DNA from: Aestuariivirga sp.
GTDB taxonomy: Bacteria; Pseudomonadota; Alphaproteobacteria; Rhizobiales; Aestuariivirgaceae
Length of the DNA: 64,000 bases
Reading direction: 5' to 3'
Assembly: GCF_020252395.1 (NCBI RefSeq)
Contig: NZ_JADCDB010000020.1
Location: 62,001 to 126,000 of the forward strand
The position numbers and the translations under genes were made by a program. Of the stretch, positions 8,485 to 17,606 are shown piece after piece. Numbering within the stretch: position 1 is the stretch's first letter; each line of letters starts with the position of its first letter. Under the pieces are notes generated by a model, which did no database searches, had not been told where the DNA came from, and saw only the letters and a program-made list of their open reading frames with translations.

Positions 8485-9192
8485 TCAGAACGGGGACACG
8501 CGGTCCCAGATCTGCTGGCCCCAGCCCGGCTGCTGCACCTCGCTGATCCGCCCCCGGCCGCCATAGGAGATACGCGCTTCCGCAATCTTCTCGTATGAAA
8601 TCGAGTTGTCCGGCGAAATGTCGACCGGCCGGACTAGCCCGGAAACATGGAGAATGCGCTGCTCGAAATTCACCTCCACCTCCTGGCTTCCTTCGATCAG
8701 CAGCGAACCGTTGGGCATCACCCGGGTAACCATGGCCGCCACGGACAGTTCGATCCGTTCGGAGCGTGCGGTGGTGCCCTGTCCGGCGCTGCTGGTGTTC
8801 GAGTCGACGTTGGCCTTGCCGCTCACATCGGCCTCGGATGTGCCCATCCAGTTCAGGTTGAAGCCCAGTTTGCCGTCGGCCGAGGACTTGCGGCTGCGGT
8901 TGGATGTGCTGTTGAGGGTGGCCCGGTCGTCGATTCCGATGTGCACGGTAAGCAGGTCGCCGGTGCGGCTTGCCCGCGGGTCGCGGAAGTAGTCGGCACT
9001 GCCGCCGATCCAGCTGCTCGATGCTTCCGAGAGCGTTTCCACCTCGCCCAGCGAGCGCTCGCCCGCTGCCCCGCCCAGCCCCTTCCCCACGGGGGAGAGG
9101 GGAGGCGCCCGGTTGAAATCCTCAAGGTCGGGCGAACAGCCGAGCATGGGCAGGACCAGAGCCAATGCGATGAAGCGGGCGCGCAAGGTCAT
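8485..9192 (-). CDS. flgH: FlgH, flagellar L-ring lipoprotein
   Basis: 235 residues. The start at 9192 overlaps the motE stop (ATGA); a longer open frame to 9567 runs through motE in another frame and is rejected. The N-terminus is a lipoprotein signal with lipobox PMLGC (Cys19). The FlgH domain follows (LTVHIGIDDRATLNSTSN, MVTRVMPNGSLLIEGSQEVE, ILHVSGLVRPVDISPDNSIS), ending YGGRGRISEVQQPGWGQQIW. FlgH forms the outer-membrane ring that acts as bushing for the rod. It cooperates with the P-ring protein FlgI encoded two genes upstream. Confidence 0.96.
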   Translation of the reverse strand: MTLRARFIALALVLPMLGCSPDLEDFNRAPPLSPVGKGLGGAAGERSLGEVETLSEASSSWIGGSADYFRDPRASRTGDLLTVHIGIDDRATLNSTSNRSRKSSADGKLGFNLNWMGTSEADVSGKANVDSNTSSAGQGTTARSERIELSVAAMVTRVMPNGSLLIEGSQEVEVNFEQRILHVSGLVRPVDISPDNSISYEKIAEARISYGGRGRISEVQQPGWGQQIWDRVSPF

Positions 9193-9689
9193 GGCGGGGA
9201 TTTTCCGTCTGCCGCTGCAACGGCGATCAGGCGAGCCATCTGCGCCGCGAGTTCGGGCTTCATCACGTCGAGGATGGCGCTTGCCTGCCGGGGTTTCAGC
9301 TGGCGCAGCACGGAAGAGGCCAGCCGCATATCGAGCCTTTCCATCTGCGCGGCGGCGGCTTCGGCGTCCATGCCGGCATAAATGTCGACGAGCTCCTTGC
9401 GGGCGAGGTTGCGCAGCGCATCGCGTTTGGCGATGAGGTCCGCCAGTTCTTTCGCGCGGTCCTCGAGAAGGGTCAGCCGCGCATCTACAGTCGCCTGCAG
9501 TTCCTGCAGCGCTGCTGCCTGGCGGGCGGCCCGCCGTTCCGCCGCAAGGTCGGTAACGGCGGTGCAATATTCTTCGACCACCTTCCGGAGGTCGGCCGTA
9601 TCCGGGCTGCCGGCCGGCTGCTCAGCCGCTGCCGGCGCGATCAGTGCTGTAAGGATAAGACTGACGCAGGCCGGGCGCATGCACATCAT
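9189..9689 (-). CDS. motE: MotE, periplasmic chaperone of MotC
   Basis: 166 residues with a signal peptide (MMCMRPACVSLILTALIAP...). After it come a predicted coiled coil (about 50-100) and an MgtE-N-like helical repeat (YAGMDAEAAAAQMERLDMRL, LKPRQASAILDVMKPELAAQ). This layout and its position between flgI and flgH match rhizobial MotE, a secreted chaperone that stabilises MotC. The start overlaps the flgI stop by ATGA. The identification is by position and domain; function in this organism is inferred. Confidence 0.85.
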   Translation of the reverse strand: MMCMRPACVSLILTALIAPAAAEQPAGSPDTADLRKVVEEYCTAVTDLAAERRAARQAAALQELQATVDARLTLLEDRAKELADLIAKRDALRNLARKELVDIYAGMDAEAAAAQMERLDMRLASSVLRQLKPRQASAILDVMKPELAAQMARLIAVAAADGKSPP

Positions 9690-10786
9690 TGGATCACCAG
9701 CTCTGCCTGCAGCGCCCCCGCGGTCTTGATGGCCTGTAGAATGGCGATAATCCCATTGGGCTTGAGGCCGATGCGGTTGAGGCCATGCACCAGCTTCTCG
9801 AGGCTGGGCCCCGCCAGGATGGCCACCTTGGCGCCCTTCTGCTCGGCATCGATGTTGGTGGATTGCTGGGTCTCGGTGCGGCCATCCGAGAAGGGCGCGG
9901 GCTGCACCACTTGCGGAGACTCGGTCACGCGGATGGTTATTGTGCCATGGGCGATGGCGACGGGGGACACCCGCACCTTGCTGCCGATCACGATGGTTCC
10001 CGTCTTCTCGTCGATCACCACGCGCGCCGGCGAATCGGCTTCGACCATGAGATCGCCCACCGCCGCCATCAGCCGCGAGGCCGTCGTCCGCTTCGGGCGT
10101 TCGATCGATACGGTGCGGAAATCCATGGCCTGGGCAATGCGCTGGCCATAGGTCTTCACGGCGAACCGGTTGATCACCTCGGTGATGCGCGTGGCCGTGG
10201 CGAAATCGGGATTCCTGATCTTGAGCGACAGCGAGGCGACGGCATTGAAATCAGCCGAGAGTTCGCGCTCGATCAGCGCGCCGCCGGGAATGCGGCCACC
10301 AGTGGGGGTTCCCTCCGTAAGCTTCTCGGCTTCGCCGCTGGCCTGAAAGCCATTCACCGACACTGCCCCCTGCGCCACGGCATAGGCATTGCCGTCGGCG
10401 GCGGACAGCGGCGTCATCACCAGCGTCCCGCCGCGCAGTGACGTGGCGTCTCCCATGGAGGAAACGCTGACGTCGACGCGTTCGCCGGCGGACACGAATG
10501 GCGGCAACCGTGCAGTGACGATCACCGCCGCCATGTTGCGCGCCTTGATCGATCCCTGCGGAACGGCCACGCCCAGGCGCTGCAGCATCGAGCGGGCGGA
10601 CTGTTCGGTAAAGGGCGAACCGCGCATCGTATCGCCCGTGCCGGCAAGCCCCATGACCAGCCCATAACCCACGAGCTGGTTGTCACGGATGCCATCGACA
10701 TCGGTGATGTCCTTGATGCGCGACATGGCGTTGGCCGCGCTGGCGAGGCAGAGAAGGAGCGCAATGGCAAGGACGGTGCGCCTCAT
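9686..10786 (-). CDS. flgI: FlgI, flagellar P-ring protein
   Basis: 366 residues with signal peptide (MRRTVLAIALLLCLASAANA), then canonical FlgI sequence: RIKDITDVDGIRDNQLVGYG, VVGLAGTGDT-type VMGLAGTGDT, NMAAVIVTARLPPFVSAGER, SVSSMGDATSLRGGTLVMTP, and the C-terminal VHGLNRIGLKPNGIIAILQA. It forms the periplasmic ring around the rod within the peptidoglycan layer. The start at 10786 overlaps the flgA stop by ATGA, consistent with coupled synthesis of FlgA, the P-ring assembly chaperone, and FlgI. Confidence 0.98.
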   Translation of the reverse strand: MRRTVLAIALLLCLASAANAMSRIKDITDVDGIRDNQLVGYGLVMGLAGTGDTMRGSPFTEQSARSMLQRLGVAVPQGSIKARNMAAVIVTARLPPFVSAGERVDVSVSSMGDATSLRGGTLVMTPLSAADGNAYAVAQGAVSVNGFQASGEAEKLTEGTPTGGRIPGGALIERELSADFNAVASLSLKIRNPDFATATRITEVINRFAVKTYGQRIAQAMDFRTVSIERPKRTTASRLMAAVGDLMVEADSPARVVIDEKTGTIVIGSKVRVSPVAIAHGTITIRVTESPQVVQPAPFSDGRTETQQSTNIDAEQKGAKVAILAGPSLEKLVHGLNRIGLKPNGIIAILQAIKTAGALQAELVIQ

Positions 10787-11256
10787 TCGCCGAGCACCGC
10801 CAGCTCGCCGCCCGGCAGAACCTCCACCTTTATGACAGCGCCCGTCTCGAGGGCGCGGGCGTCGATCACATCGCCTTCCGCTCCATCGGAAAGTGCGATG
10901 ACGGACGTCGAGATCGAGAATCCTTCGCCGCTGTAAACAGCGACGGCGGCGGCCCCCCGCCTGATCGCCATCGGCGTTCCGAGTCCGCCAAGGGCAATGG
11001 GCATTCCGGCCGCCAGGCGCCGGCGCGTCTCCTTGCCGATCACCTCGCTGCTGCTTGTGGCGATCCCGCGAACCGATTGCTCGGTGGTCTGGAACTGGCG
11101 TTCGGTGAGCCGGTCCGCGGTGATCACGTCGCCTGGGAACATGGTTTCCCGCGGCACCGGAAGGGCGCGAACCGTTGTGCCGTCGCCCGCCGCGCAGGCG
11201 CTGGCTGCTACGGCACAGACGGCCAGCCCCGCGGCCAGAAGGCGGAACAGCGTCAT
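10783..11256 (-). CDS. flgA: FlgA, P-ring assembly chaperone
   Basis: 157 residues with signal peptide (MTLFRLLAAGLAVCAVAASA). The SAF-type and beta-clip region is visible in VPRETMFPGDVITADRLTER and RRLAAGMPIALGGLGTPMAI, and the protein ends DVIDARALETGAVIKVEVL. FlgA is a periplasmic chaperone for FlgI polymerisation. It is shorter than enteric FlgA, as in other alphaproteobacteria. It lies between flgG (3-bp gap upstream) and flgI (4-bp overlap). Confidence 0.95.
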   Translation of the reverse strand: MTLFRLLAAGLAVCAVAASACAAGDGTTVRALPVPRETMFPGDVITADRLTERQFQTTEQSVRGIATSSSEVIGKETRRRLAAGMPIALGGLGTPMAIRRGAAAVAVYSGEGFSISTSVIALSDGAEGDVIDARALETGAVIKVEVLPGGELAVLGE

Positions 11257-11259
11257 GGC

Positions 11260-12048
11260 TCAGCGGATACCCTTGCTCACCACGCCGGCCATGTCGTCGG
11301 CCGCCTGGATCACCTTGGAGTTCATCTCATAAGCGCGCTGGGCGGAGATGAGCTCGGTGATTTCCTTCACCGGGTCGACGTTGGAATTCTCGAGATAGCC
11401 CTGCTGCACCTTACCGAAGGACGGATCACCCGGAAGACCGGTGACAGCGGGCCCTGAGGCGTCAGTCGGCTGGAAGAGGTTGCCGCCCAGCGCGTTGAGG
11501 CCCGCCGGGTTGGTGAAGTTGGCGAGCGTGACCTGCCCGACCGAGACCATGTTGGCCTGGCCCTCGATGCGTGCGAAGACCTCGCCCGTCTGGTTGATCT
11601 CGACGCCCGTCGTGCCAGTGGGAACGGTCAGCGCGGGTTCGAGCGGATATCCGTCGCCGGTCACGACCTGGCCCGCAGCGCTGATGTTAAAGGCGCCGGC
11701 CCGGGTATAGAGCGTCTCGCCATTGGGACTCGCCACCTGGAACCAGCCCGGTCCATTGATGGCGAGGTCAAGCTGGTTGCCGGTTTCGGCCAGCGGTCCC
11801 TGGATGTTGAGCAGCCGGATGGCGGACAGCCTGGTTCCGAGGCCCAGCTGCGCTCCTTCCGGAACCAGGTTGTCGCCGGTCTGGGCGGGAATGCCCTGCA
11901 CCCGCTCCACCTGATACAAGAGATCGGTGAATTCCGCCCGGGTCCGCTTGTAGCCCGTGGTGTTGATGTTGGCGATGTTGTTGGCGATCACCTCGACGTT
12001 GAGCTGCTGGGCGGACATGCCCGTGGCGGCGATTGATAGTGCGCGCAT
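11260..12048 (-). CDS. flgG: FlgG, distal rod protein
   Basis: 262 residues, the standard length. The N-terminal rod motif is [35 protein letters not shown], with FTDLLYQ following, and the C-terminal motif is [37 protein letters not shown]. It builds the distal rod of the drive shaft, exported by the flagellar type III apparatus. It sits directly after fliE (10-bp gap) and before flgA. Confidence 0.98.
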   Translation of the reverse strand: MRALSIAATGMSAQQLNVEVIANNIANINTTGYKRTRAEFTDLLYQVERVQGIPAQTGDNLVPEGAQLGLGTRLSAIRLLNIQGPLAETGNQLDLAINGPGWFQVASPNGETLYTRAGAFNISAAGQVVTGDGYPLEPALTVPTGTTGVEINQTGEVFARIEGQANMVSVGQVTLANFTNPAGLNALGGNLFQPTDASGPAVTGLPGDPSFGKVQQGYLENSNVDPVKEITELISAQRAYEMNSKVIQAADDMAGVVSKGIR

Positions 12049-12058
12049 CTTGCTGCTC

Positions 12059-12367
12059 CTAGATCTGCATCCGGCTGATTTCCTGGTAGGCGCTCACCGC
12101 CTTGTCGCGAACCGCAAGGGCCGCCTGCAGCGTGCGTTCGGCCGCCATCACCCTGTCCACCACTGTCTGCAGCGGCAGGCTTCCCTGGATACCGGCAAGC
12201 GCCGCCGCTTCGCCCTGCTGGACGCTCACGGCCGTATCGCTGGCGAGGCGGCCGAGCAGGCTGGCAAAATCGCTTCCCGCGGGCTGTGCCGGCGCTGGCG
12301 CCAGGCCGGTGCCTGCCGGACGCAGACCGAGCTCGGGGAGACTTGACACGGTGTTGAAGCTCAGCAT
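12059..12367 (-). CDS. fliE: FliE, rod/MS-ring adaptor
   Basis: 102 residues. FliE features are the C-terminal half with [40 protein letters not shown] and [15 protein letters not shown], the family signature of mostly helical rod adaptor protein. It joins the MS ring and export gate to the proximal rod. It lies between flgC (4-bp gap) and flgG, the classical flgB-flgC-fliE order. Confidence 0.95.
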   Translation of the reverse strand: MLSFNTVSSLPELGLRPAGTGLAPAPAQPAGSDFASLLGRLASDTAVSVQQGEAAALAGIQGSLPLQTVVDRVMAAERTLQAALAVRDKAVSAYQEISRMQI

Positions 12368-12371
12368 CGGC

Positions 12372-12791
12372 TTACTGTCCCTTCAGCAGGTCGACCATCA
12401 GCGCTGTCATCTCGCGGGCCTGCTTGATCATCTGCAGGTTCGCTTCGTAGGAGCGCGAGGCCTCCCGCATGTCGGCCATCTCCACCATCATCTCGACGTT
12501 TGGCCGCTTGACGTAACCTGATGCGTCGGCGGCGGGGTGGCCCGGGTCGTACTCGGTCTTGAACGGCTTCTGGTCGCGGATGATGCGGTCGATGCCCACC
12601 ATCTGCGCGCCCGTCGCCTCGTCGAGGGTTTGCGTGAACGTCACCATCTTGCGGCGATAGGGATCGGCTCCCGGCGTGGTGCCGGTCGAATCCATGTTCG
12701 CAAGATTTTCGGAAACGACCTTCAGCCGCATCGACTGGCTCTGCAGCCCGGAGGAGGCCGTGCGCATCACGGAGAGCAGGGGGTCAAGCAT
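12372..12791 (-). CDS. flgC: FlgC, proximal rod protein
   Basis: 139 residues. The N-terminal rod motif is MLDPLLSVMRTASSGLQSQS-MRLKVVSENLANMDSTGTTP, followed by DPYRRKMVTF and the C-terminal VEMMVEMADMREASRSYEAN. FlgC is a proximal rod subunit. It is 2 bp downstream of flgB and 4 bp upstream of fliE, so one transcript and likely coupled translation. Confidence 0.97.
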   Translation of the reverse strand: MLDPLLSVMRTASSGLQSQSMRLKVVSENLANMDSTGTTPGADPYRRKMVTFTQTLDEATGAQMVGIDRIIRDQKPFKTEYDPGHPAADASGYVKRPNVEMMVEMADMREASRSYEANLQMIKQAREMTALMVDLLKGQ

Positions 12792-12793
12792 GG

Positions 12794-13165
12794 TCAGGCC
12801 TTCACGCTGGCCAGCAGCATACGATGGAAGCTGCGAACCAGCCCGGCGTCGATGCCCATCATTCGGTTGCTGGAGCTGGCGGTCATGAGTTCCTGTTCGA
12901 CCGACACATTGTTGCCGGAGTGGCTGGAGGCCCAGCTCTTCCCCGCATCGCGGCCCGCCGAGCGTGCCTCATCCGGCGGCAGCATCATGTGGAGCGGAGA
13001 GGTGGCGGCCATCTGCACCGAAGGTCCGTCGAGATAGGCCGAAAAGGATCCGACGCCCTGTGCGCGGTAGCCCGGCGTATCGGCATTGGCGATGTTGGAC
13101 GCCGTGACGGCCTGACGTTCCGAAAGCCATGTCATGTGGCGCGAGGCGAGATCGAAGAGATACAC
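12794..13165 (-). CDS. flgB: FlgB, proximal rod protein
   Basis: 123 residues. The N-terminal rod motif is MTWLSERQAVTASNIANADT-PGYRAQ, and the C-terminal part is MTASSSNRMMGIDAGLVRSF-HRMLLASVKA. FlgB is the most basal rod subunit. A 65-bp gap separates it from flhB upstream, which is short for an independent promoter but is the longest gap in this part of the block. I see no convincing promoter in it. Confidence 0.95.
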   Translation of the reverse strand: MYLFDLASRHMTWLSERQAVTASNIANADTPGYRAQGVGSFSAYLDGPSVQMAATSPLHMMLPPDEARSAGRDAGKSWASSHSGNNVSVEQELMTASSSNRMMGIDAGLVRSFHRMLLASVKA

Positions 13166-13230
13166 CGCGGAGTCTCCGTGAATAGAGCCTTTTCGTGATA
13201 GGCGGAGAAGCTTGTCCAGGCCTTGCCCGG

Positions 13231-14319
13231 TCAGCGGCCCATCGTGTGGCGTGGCAGGCGCCCCGTGCTGTTGAGGTAGTGGATGATTTCCGCCACTGCG
13301 CGGTAGAATTCGGGCGGGATCTGCGCGTCGATCTCCACCTGGTCGTAGAGGCTTCGCGCCAGGGGCCGGTTTTCGATGAGCGGAACCTCGTGCGCCGTGG
13401 CGATCTCGCGGATGGTGCGGGCCATGTGGTCAACGCCCTTGGCCACCACCACGGGTGCTCCTCCCTCCTCCCGCCGGTAGCGCAGCGCCACGGCATAGTG
13501 GGTGGGATTGGTGATCACCACGCTTGCCTCCGGCAGTTTCTCCAGCATGCGCCGCGATGTGCGCTGCCGGGCAAGTCCGCGGATGCGCACCTTGATGAAG
13601 GGATCGCCTTCGGCTTCCTTCATCTCCTCCTTCACCTGCTCTTTGGTCATGCGCAGGTCGCGCCGCCAGCGGTAGCGCGACCACACCACGTCGGCGATGG
13701 CCAGCAGCAGCGCCAGCCCCAGCAGCGGCCGCAATGCGCCCGCCGCCAGGTCGCGCAGCAGGTCCGGCAGCAGCGCCGGGTCCATGGCGAGCGCCGTGAC
13801 GAACTGCGGCAGATCGCGCCTGAACAGCAGCCACAGGATCACCGACACGGCGGCAAGCTTCACTGCGGCCTTAAGGAATTCGACCAGACCGGCGCGGCCG
13901 AACAGCCGGTTCCAGCCGGCAAGTGGAGAGATGCGCGAAGGCTTGGGGCTGACTCTGTCGCCTGCGGCAGAGGGCACGTTCTGCAGCAGTGAGGCCAGGA
14001 TGCTGCCAGCGGCGATGAAGGCGAGCACCGGCAGCAGCGGAAGGCCTGCGTCGCGCAGCAGCGACACGAGATGGGAGGCTGCGGCCTCCCGGTCGTCGAT
14101 GCGCATGCTGCCGGCAGCCGCGAGGGCGGTCTGCAGCGCCTCCGTCAGATGCGACAGCATCCAGCCGCCCAGCAGCAGCAGGGCACCGAGGCTTGCGGCG
14201 ATCGAACCGAACAGGGTCGCTTCGCGCGCCATCGGCACGTTGCCCTTGTCGATCGCGTCGCTGATGCGCTTCTCGGTCGCATCTTCTGTTTTGCTGTCGC
14301 GGTCTGCCTCCTCGGCCAT
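13231..14319 (-). CDS. flhB: FlhB, export substrate-specificity switch
   Basis: 362 residues. The N-terminus is EEADRDSKTEDATEKRISDA, the FlhB export-gate signature. Four membrane helices span about 35-215, and the cytoplasmic domain carries the autocleavage site NPTHYAVALRY, where cleavage falls between Asn and Pro. FlhB switches secretion from rod/hook to filament substrates. It sits 6 bp after fliG. In Sinorhizobium visN/visR lie close to flhB; here they are absent on both sides. Confidence 0.98.
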   Translation of the reverse strand: MAEEADRDSKTEDATEKRISDAIDKGNVPMAREATLFGSIAASLGALLLLGGWMLSHLTEALQTALAAAGSMRIDDREAAASHLVSLLRDAGLPLLPVLAFIAAGSILASLLQNVPSAAGDRVSPKPSRISPLAGWNRLFGRAGLVEFLKAAVKLAAVSVILWLLFRRDLPQFVTALAMDPALLPDLLRDLAAGALRPLLGLALLLAIADVVWSRYRWRRDLRMTKEQVKEEMKEAEGDPFIKVRIRGLARQRTSRRMLEKLPEASVVITNPTHYAVALRYRREEGGAPVVVAKGVDHMARTIREIATAHEVPLIENRPLARSLYDQVEIDAQIPPEFYRAVAEIIHYLNSTGRLPRHTMGR

Positions 14320-14325
14320 GGGAGG

Positions 14326-15348
14326 TCAGGCGGCAGTCGCTTCGTCGCTGGGCAGCTCGATGTCGCCGCGCTGGACCATCTCCAGCACCTGCGCCACGAT
14401 GGCGGCACGTGCCGCATCGCCTTCCTTGGTGCGGACACCCTTGTCGCTGGCGAGTTCGGCCTCGACCATGCGGCGGGCACGGGCGCCGAGCGAGGACAGC
14501 GCCACTTCCTTCAGCGCCGCGTCCATGCCCCTCAGGGCCAGCACCACCCGGTCGGTCTGCAGCTTGTCGAACAGCGCCAGCCGCGCCTCCTGGGAGAGCT
14601 TGCCCAGATCCTCAAAGGAGAAGATCAATCGCTTGAGCTTGGCGGCCTCCTCCGGCTTCCAGGCGGCCACGCCCGCCAGAATCTCGCCGGACTTCTCGCG
14701 GTCCAGTTTGTTCAGCATAGCCGCCAGACGGCCGCGTCCTTCAGCCTCGAGCCCGGCATCCTGGCGCGCCAGCAGGTCCTCCTCCAGCACCTGCTCCACC
14801 AGCTTCGTTACGGTGTCCTCAACCGGCTGCACCTTCAGCAGGCGGCGCGCCACCGTGATGCGGAAGTCGCCCGGCAGCACCGAAAGGCAGCGCGAGGCGA
14901 AGTCGCCATCGAGCTTCGAGAGGATGAAGGCAATGGTCTGCGGATGTTCGTCGAGGAGATAGGGCACGAGTGTGTTCTCCATGCCGCTCTCGAACCGGCG
15001 CCAGGCGGGCTCGCCCGACTGCATGATCTGTGCGCCCAGCATGCGGGAGAGCTCGCTGGGCGAAAACGCCCGCTCGACCATGCCCTTCACTGCGTCAAAA
15101 TCCGTCCCGAGCCCCAGGGCGCGCGCGAAATTGGCGGCAAAATCGTCCACCAGCAGGTCAAGGTCCTGTTTCTCCACGCGGCTGATGGAGGCCGCCGAAC
15201 TCATGATCGCCTTGACCTCGGAGGCGTCGAACTTCTGCAGCAGTTGCGTTCCAAGCTTGTCGCCCAGCGCAAGCAGCAGGATGGCCACCTTCTCGCGGCC
15301 GCCACGGCTGGAGAGCGGGGCTTGGTCTGGAAGCAGCGGCATCTCCAT
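14326..15348 (-). CDS. fliG: FliG, flagellar switch protein
   Basis: 340 residues from the ATG at 15348 (MEMPLLPDQAPLSSRGGREK), 7 bp after the fliN stop; an in-frame extension to 15414 overlaps fliN and is rejected. FliG domains: N-terminal FliF-binding helices, middle domain with EHPQTIAFILSKLDGDFASR (the EHPQTIA motif), and a C-terminal torque domain with FSFEDLGKLSQEARLALFDK and LVLALRG-like VVLALRGMDAALKEVALSSL containing the charged residues that face MotA. It is the rotor ring subunit. Confidence 0.97.
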   Translation of the reverse strand: MEMPLLPDQAPLSSRGGREKVAILLLALGDKLGTQLLQKFDASEVKAIMSSAASISRVEKQDLDLLVDDFAANFARALGLGTDFDAVKGMVERAFSPSELSRMLGAQIMQSGEPAWRRFESGMENTLVPYLLDEHPQTIAFILSKLDGDFASRCLSVLPGDFRITVARRLLKVQPVEDTVTKLVEQVLEEDLLARQDAGLEAEGRGRLAAMLNKLDREKSGEILAGVAAWKPEEAAKLKRLIFSFEDLGKLSQEARLALFDKLQTDRVVLALRGMDAALKEVALSSLGARARRMVEAELASDKGVRTKEGDAARAAIVAQVLEMVQRGDIELPSDEATAA

Positions 15349-15355
15349 GCTGTCC

Positions 15356-15691
15356 TCAGGGATCGGCGGCCGGTCCGGCGACCTCGGTAATGGTGAGGCC
15401 CAGCCTGCCTTCACTTTCGTCGACGACGAAGAGGGTGCCGCGCGCCACCTCGCGTCCGTTTACCAGCATGCGCGCCAGGGCGCCCAGCTTTTCGTCCAGC
15501 GTCAGCGTCGTGCCGGGGGCGAGCTTCGCCACCTGCGACAACGGCAGCCGCGCCGACCCGATCACCACCTGCACGGACACCGGAATGCGCAGCACCGCGC
15601 CCGGCAGCGAGGATACTGCGGATTCGGTGTCCGGCGGTTGCGGGTCCGGAGTTGCAAGGTCTGGCAATTGCTCGCCGAAGCTGGTCATCAT
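15356..15691 (-). CDS. fliN: FliN, flagellar switch protein
   Basis: 111 residues from ATG 15691, with AGGA 7 bases upstream; the adjacent ATG at 15688 is equally possible, and a longer frame to 15832 runs back into fliM. The C-terminal SpoA/SURF1-like domain is clear: IPVSVQVVIGSARLPLSQVA, LAPGTTLTLDEKLGALARML and VNGREVARGTLFVVDESEGR. FliN forms the bottom of the C ring with FliM. It is small because the N-terminal extension of longer rhizobial FliN proteins is reduced here. Confidence 0.95.
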   Translation of the reverse strand: MMTSFGEQLPDLATPDPQPPDTESAVSSLPGAVLRIPVSVQVVIGSARLPLSQVAKLAPGTTLTLDEKLGALARMLVNGREVARGTLFVVDESEGRLGLTITEVAGPAADP

Positions 15692-15755
15692 CCTGTCGTC
15701 CTGGAAGGCATCGTCCTGCCATGCAGTGTGGCAAGTCCGGCTTGCGGGAAGGTGG

Positions 15756-16601
15756 TCACGCGAGTGCCGTGGTGATGGTGACGGCATATCTGTCGCCCGT
15801 GCGGCCGAGCGTGGCCTCATAGGCCGCGACACCGCCGCTCCACAGCGTCACCGGGTTGCCGGCGGTGGCGCTGAATGCGATCAGTTTTCCGGGCCTCAAT
15901 CCGGCAATGGCATCGAGCGTCAGCATCTCGGGGCCAAGCGTCACCTCCAGGCTCACCATCGAGCGTCCCACTTCCTGCTGCAGCATCCGTTGCTGCATGG
16001 CGCCCGCGGCCGCCGCCGCACCGGCGCCGGCCATGTCGAGTTCGCGCTCCAGTTCGGCGCGGCTGAAGAAAAGGGATATCTCGCCGCTGTAGCTGAAGAC
16101 ATTCAGCACAAAGCGCAACTGCGCAAGGCCCGTGCCCGCCTCGATCCCCGGCGGCTCGCCGTCAAACAGGCTGAATGGGCGCATCAGCACATCCCCCAGC
16201 GACGCCGCCAGCTGACGTGCGAGGGTGGCCTGCACCAGCCGCAGGACGCCGTGCTCGATCTTGGAGAGTGGCCGGTCTGACATCTCGAAGGCCGGCTCCG
16301 CACCCGTCCCGCCCATGGCCACTTCGATCACCGCGGATGTCGCCGCCCGGTCCAGCAGCAGCAGCGCCGTCAGCGAACCGCGCTCGGATTCGAAGCGCAC
16401 CAGCCGGCCTTCGGCGTTGGCGCCTGCGGGTGCATCCTCCTTCACGCCATCCGGCGTCACGCGCCATGGCCCGGGCCGCCATGCCATCAGCCCGCTGTTC
16501 AGGCTGTCGGCGATGCCCGCGGTGAGTTTCCCCAGTCCCGGCAGATCCGCCAGCGCGATGCGCGGGGCGCTCCTGAACAGGCTTGCGTCGAGGGACTTCA
16601 T
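15756..16601 (-). CDS. fliM: FliM, flagellar switch protein (divergent, short)
   Basis: 281 residues from the ATG at 16601, one base after the motA stop; an alternative start at 16619 adds six residues. The FliM middle domain is seen in VAMGGTGAEPAFEMSDRPLS and FVLNVFSYSGEISLFFSRAE, and the C-terminal SpoA-like part in LEVTLGPEMLTLDAIAGLRP. It is clearly shorter than the usual 320-340 residues, and I cannot find the N-terminal CheY-binding peptide of the type LSQxEIDALL. Identity rests on context between motA and fliN plus these motifs. Confidence 0.88.
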   Translation of the reverse strand: MKSLDASLFRSAPRIALADLPGLGKLTAGIADSLNSGLMAWRPGPWRVTPDGVKEDAPAGANAEGRLVRFESERGSLTALLLLDRAATSAVIEVAMGGTGAEPAFEMSDRPLSKIEHGVLRLVQATLARQLAASLGDVLMRPFSLFDGEPPGIEAGTGLAQLRFVLNVFSYSGEISLFFSRAELERELDMAGAGAAAAAGAMQQRMLQQEVGRSMVSLEVTLGPEMLTLDAIAGLRPGKLIAFSATAGNPVTLWSGGVAAYEATLGRTGDRYAVTITTALA

Positions 16602-16602
16602 C

Positions 16603-17496
16603 TCAGGCGGCCTTGGCATCCGCCGAACCGGAATTCATCGTCTCCTGCTCAACTTCCGAAATCGAGGGGCGTTCATAGGCGGAGATGGTCTTGCGGCCAT
16701 GCTCCAGCGCCACCTGCGGCATGGCCCCGTTCATGAAGGCGAGCAGCGTCTGCTTGATGATAACATAGAGCCGCACCTTCTTCTCGCGCACCGATTTCAC
16801 TTTGGTGGCGAGCGGGCCGAAGATGCCATAGGAAAACAGGATGCCCGCAAATGTGCCCACCAGCGCCGCGCCGATCAGGTGGCCCAGCACTTCGGGCGGC
16901 TGGTCGAGAGCGCCCATGGCCTTGATCACGCCTAGCACCGCGGCCACGATGCCCAGCGCGGGGAGGGCATCGGCAACCGCCGACAGGGCCAGGTAAACCT
17001 TCAGTTTGTCGCGCTGGATGGTCTGGATCTCCTCGTCCATCAGCGCTTCGATTTCATGGGTCCGGGCATTGCCGATGATGATGAGCCGGCAATAGTCGCA
17101 GATGAAATTGGTCAGGTCCTTCTCGGCCAGGATCTTGGGGAACGCTTTGAAGATCTCGGATTCGCCTGGGTTGTCGACATGCACTTCCATCTCGGTTCGC
17201 GTCTTGGTCCGCAGTTCCCGCATCAGCGCATAGAGAATAGCCAGCGTGTCGAGATAGTCGCGCGGTTTTGGCGTTGCCTCCTTGATGGCTTCCATAATGC
17301 CCTTGAAGGTGTCCTTAACCACTTTCATCGAATTGGCGACGAAGAAGGTTCCGATGGCAGAACCCAGGATGATCACATATTCGAAGGGTTGCCAGAGGAC
17401 GCCGATGTGGCCCCCCATGGCCGCGAAGCCGCCGAGGAGGCAGCCAAAAACGATGACCATGCCGATGACGAAGGTCATGAGCGCCGTGTCCTTCAC
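16603..17496 (-). CDS. motA: MotA, flagellar motor stator channel
   Basis: 297 residues with four membrane helices (about 8-28, 35-52, 170-190, 203-225). The conserved loop has ALMRELRTK, carrying the basic residue that contacts FliG, and [19 protein letters not shown] and [19 protein letters not shown] contain the channel prolines and glycines. With MotB it forms the proton channel of the motor. It is first in the minus-strand flagellar block and is divergent from the DUF1217-flgF-fliI operon. The 110-bp intergenic region should contain both promoters, but I could not pick convincing boxes. Confidence 0.98.
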   Translation of the reverse strand: MKDTALMTFVIGMVIVFGCLLGGFAAMGGHIGVLWQPFEYVIILGSAIGTFFVANSMKVVKDTFKGIMEAIKEATPKPRDYLDTLAILYALMRELRTKTRTEMEVHVDNPGESEIFKAFPKILAEKDLTNFICDYCRLIIIGNARTHEIEALMDEEIQTIQRDKLKVYLALSAVADALPALGIVAAVLGVIKAMGALDQPPEVLGHLIGAALVGTFAGILFSYGIFGPLATKVKSVREKKVRLYVIIKQTLLAFMNGAMPQVALEHGRKTISAYERPSISEVEQETMNSGSADAKAA

Positions 17497-17606
17497 GCCT
17501 GGTGTTCTTTCCTTTGGCTAGGGTGCGCGGCTTGCGCGGGCCTGTCGGCGGTGTTCTTCAGGCCGGGGCAAGGCCCGCCGTCCATTCTGCGGGCGGAGGA
17601 AAGCCC

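Noticed and set aside
9193-9567. N-terminal extension of flgH to 9567
   Set aside because: It lies over motE in another frame; the ATGA overlap at 9189-9192 and the lipoprotein signal starting at 9192 fix the true start.
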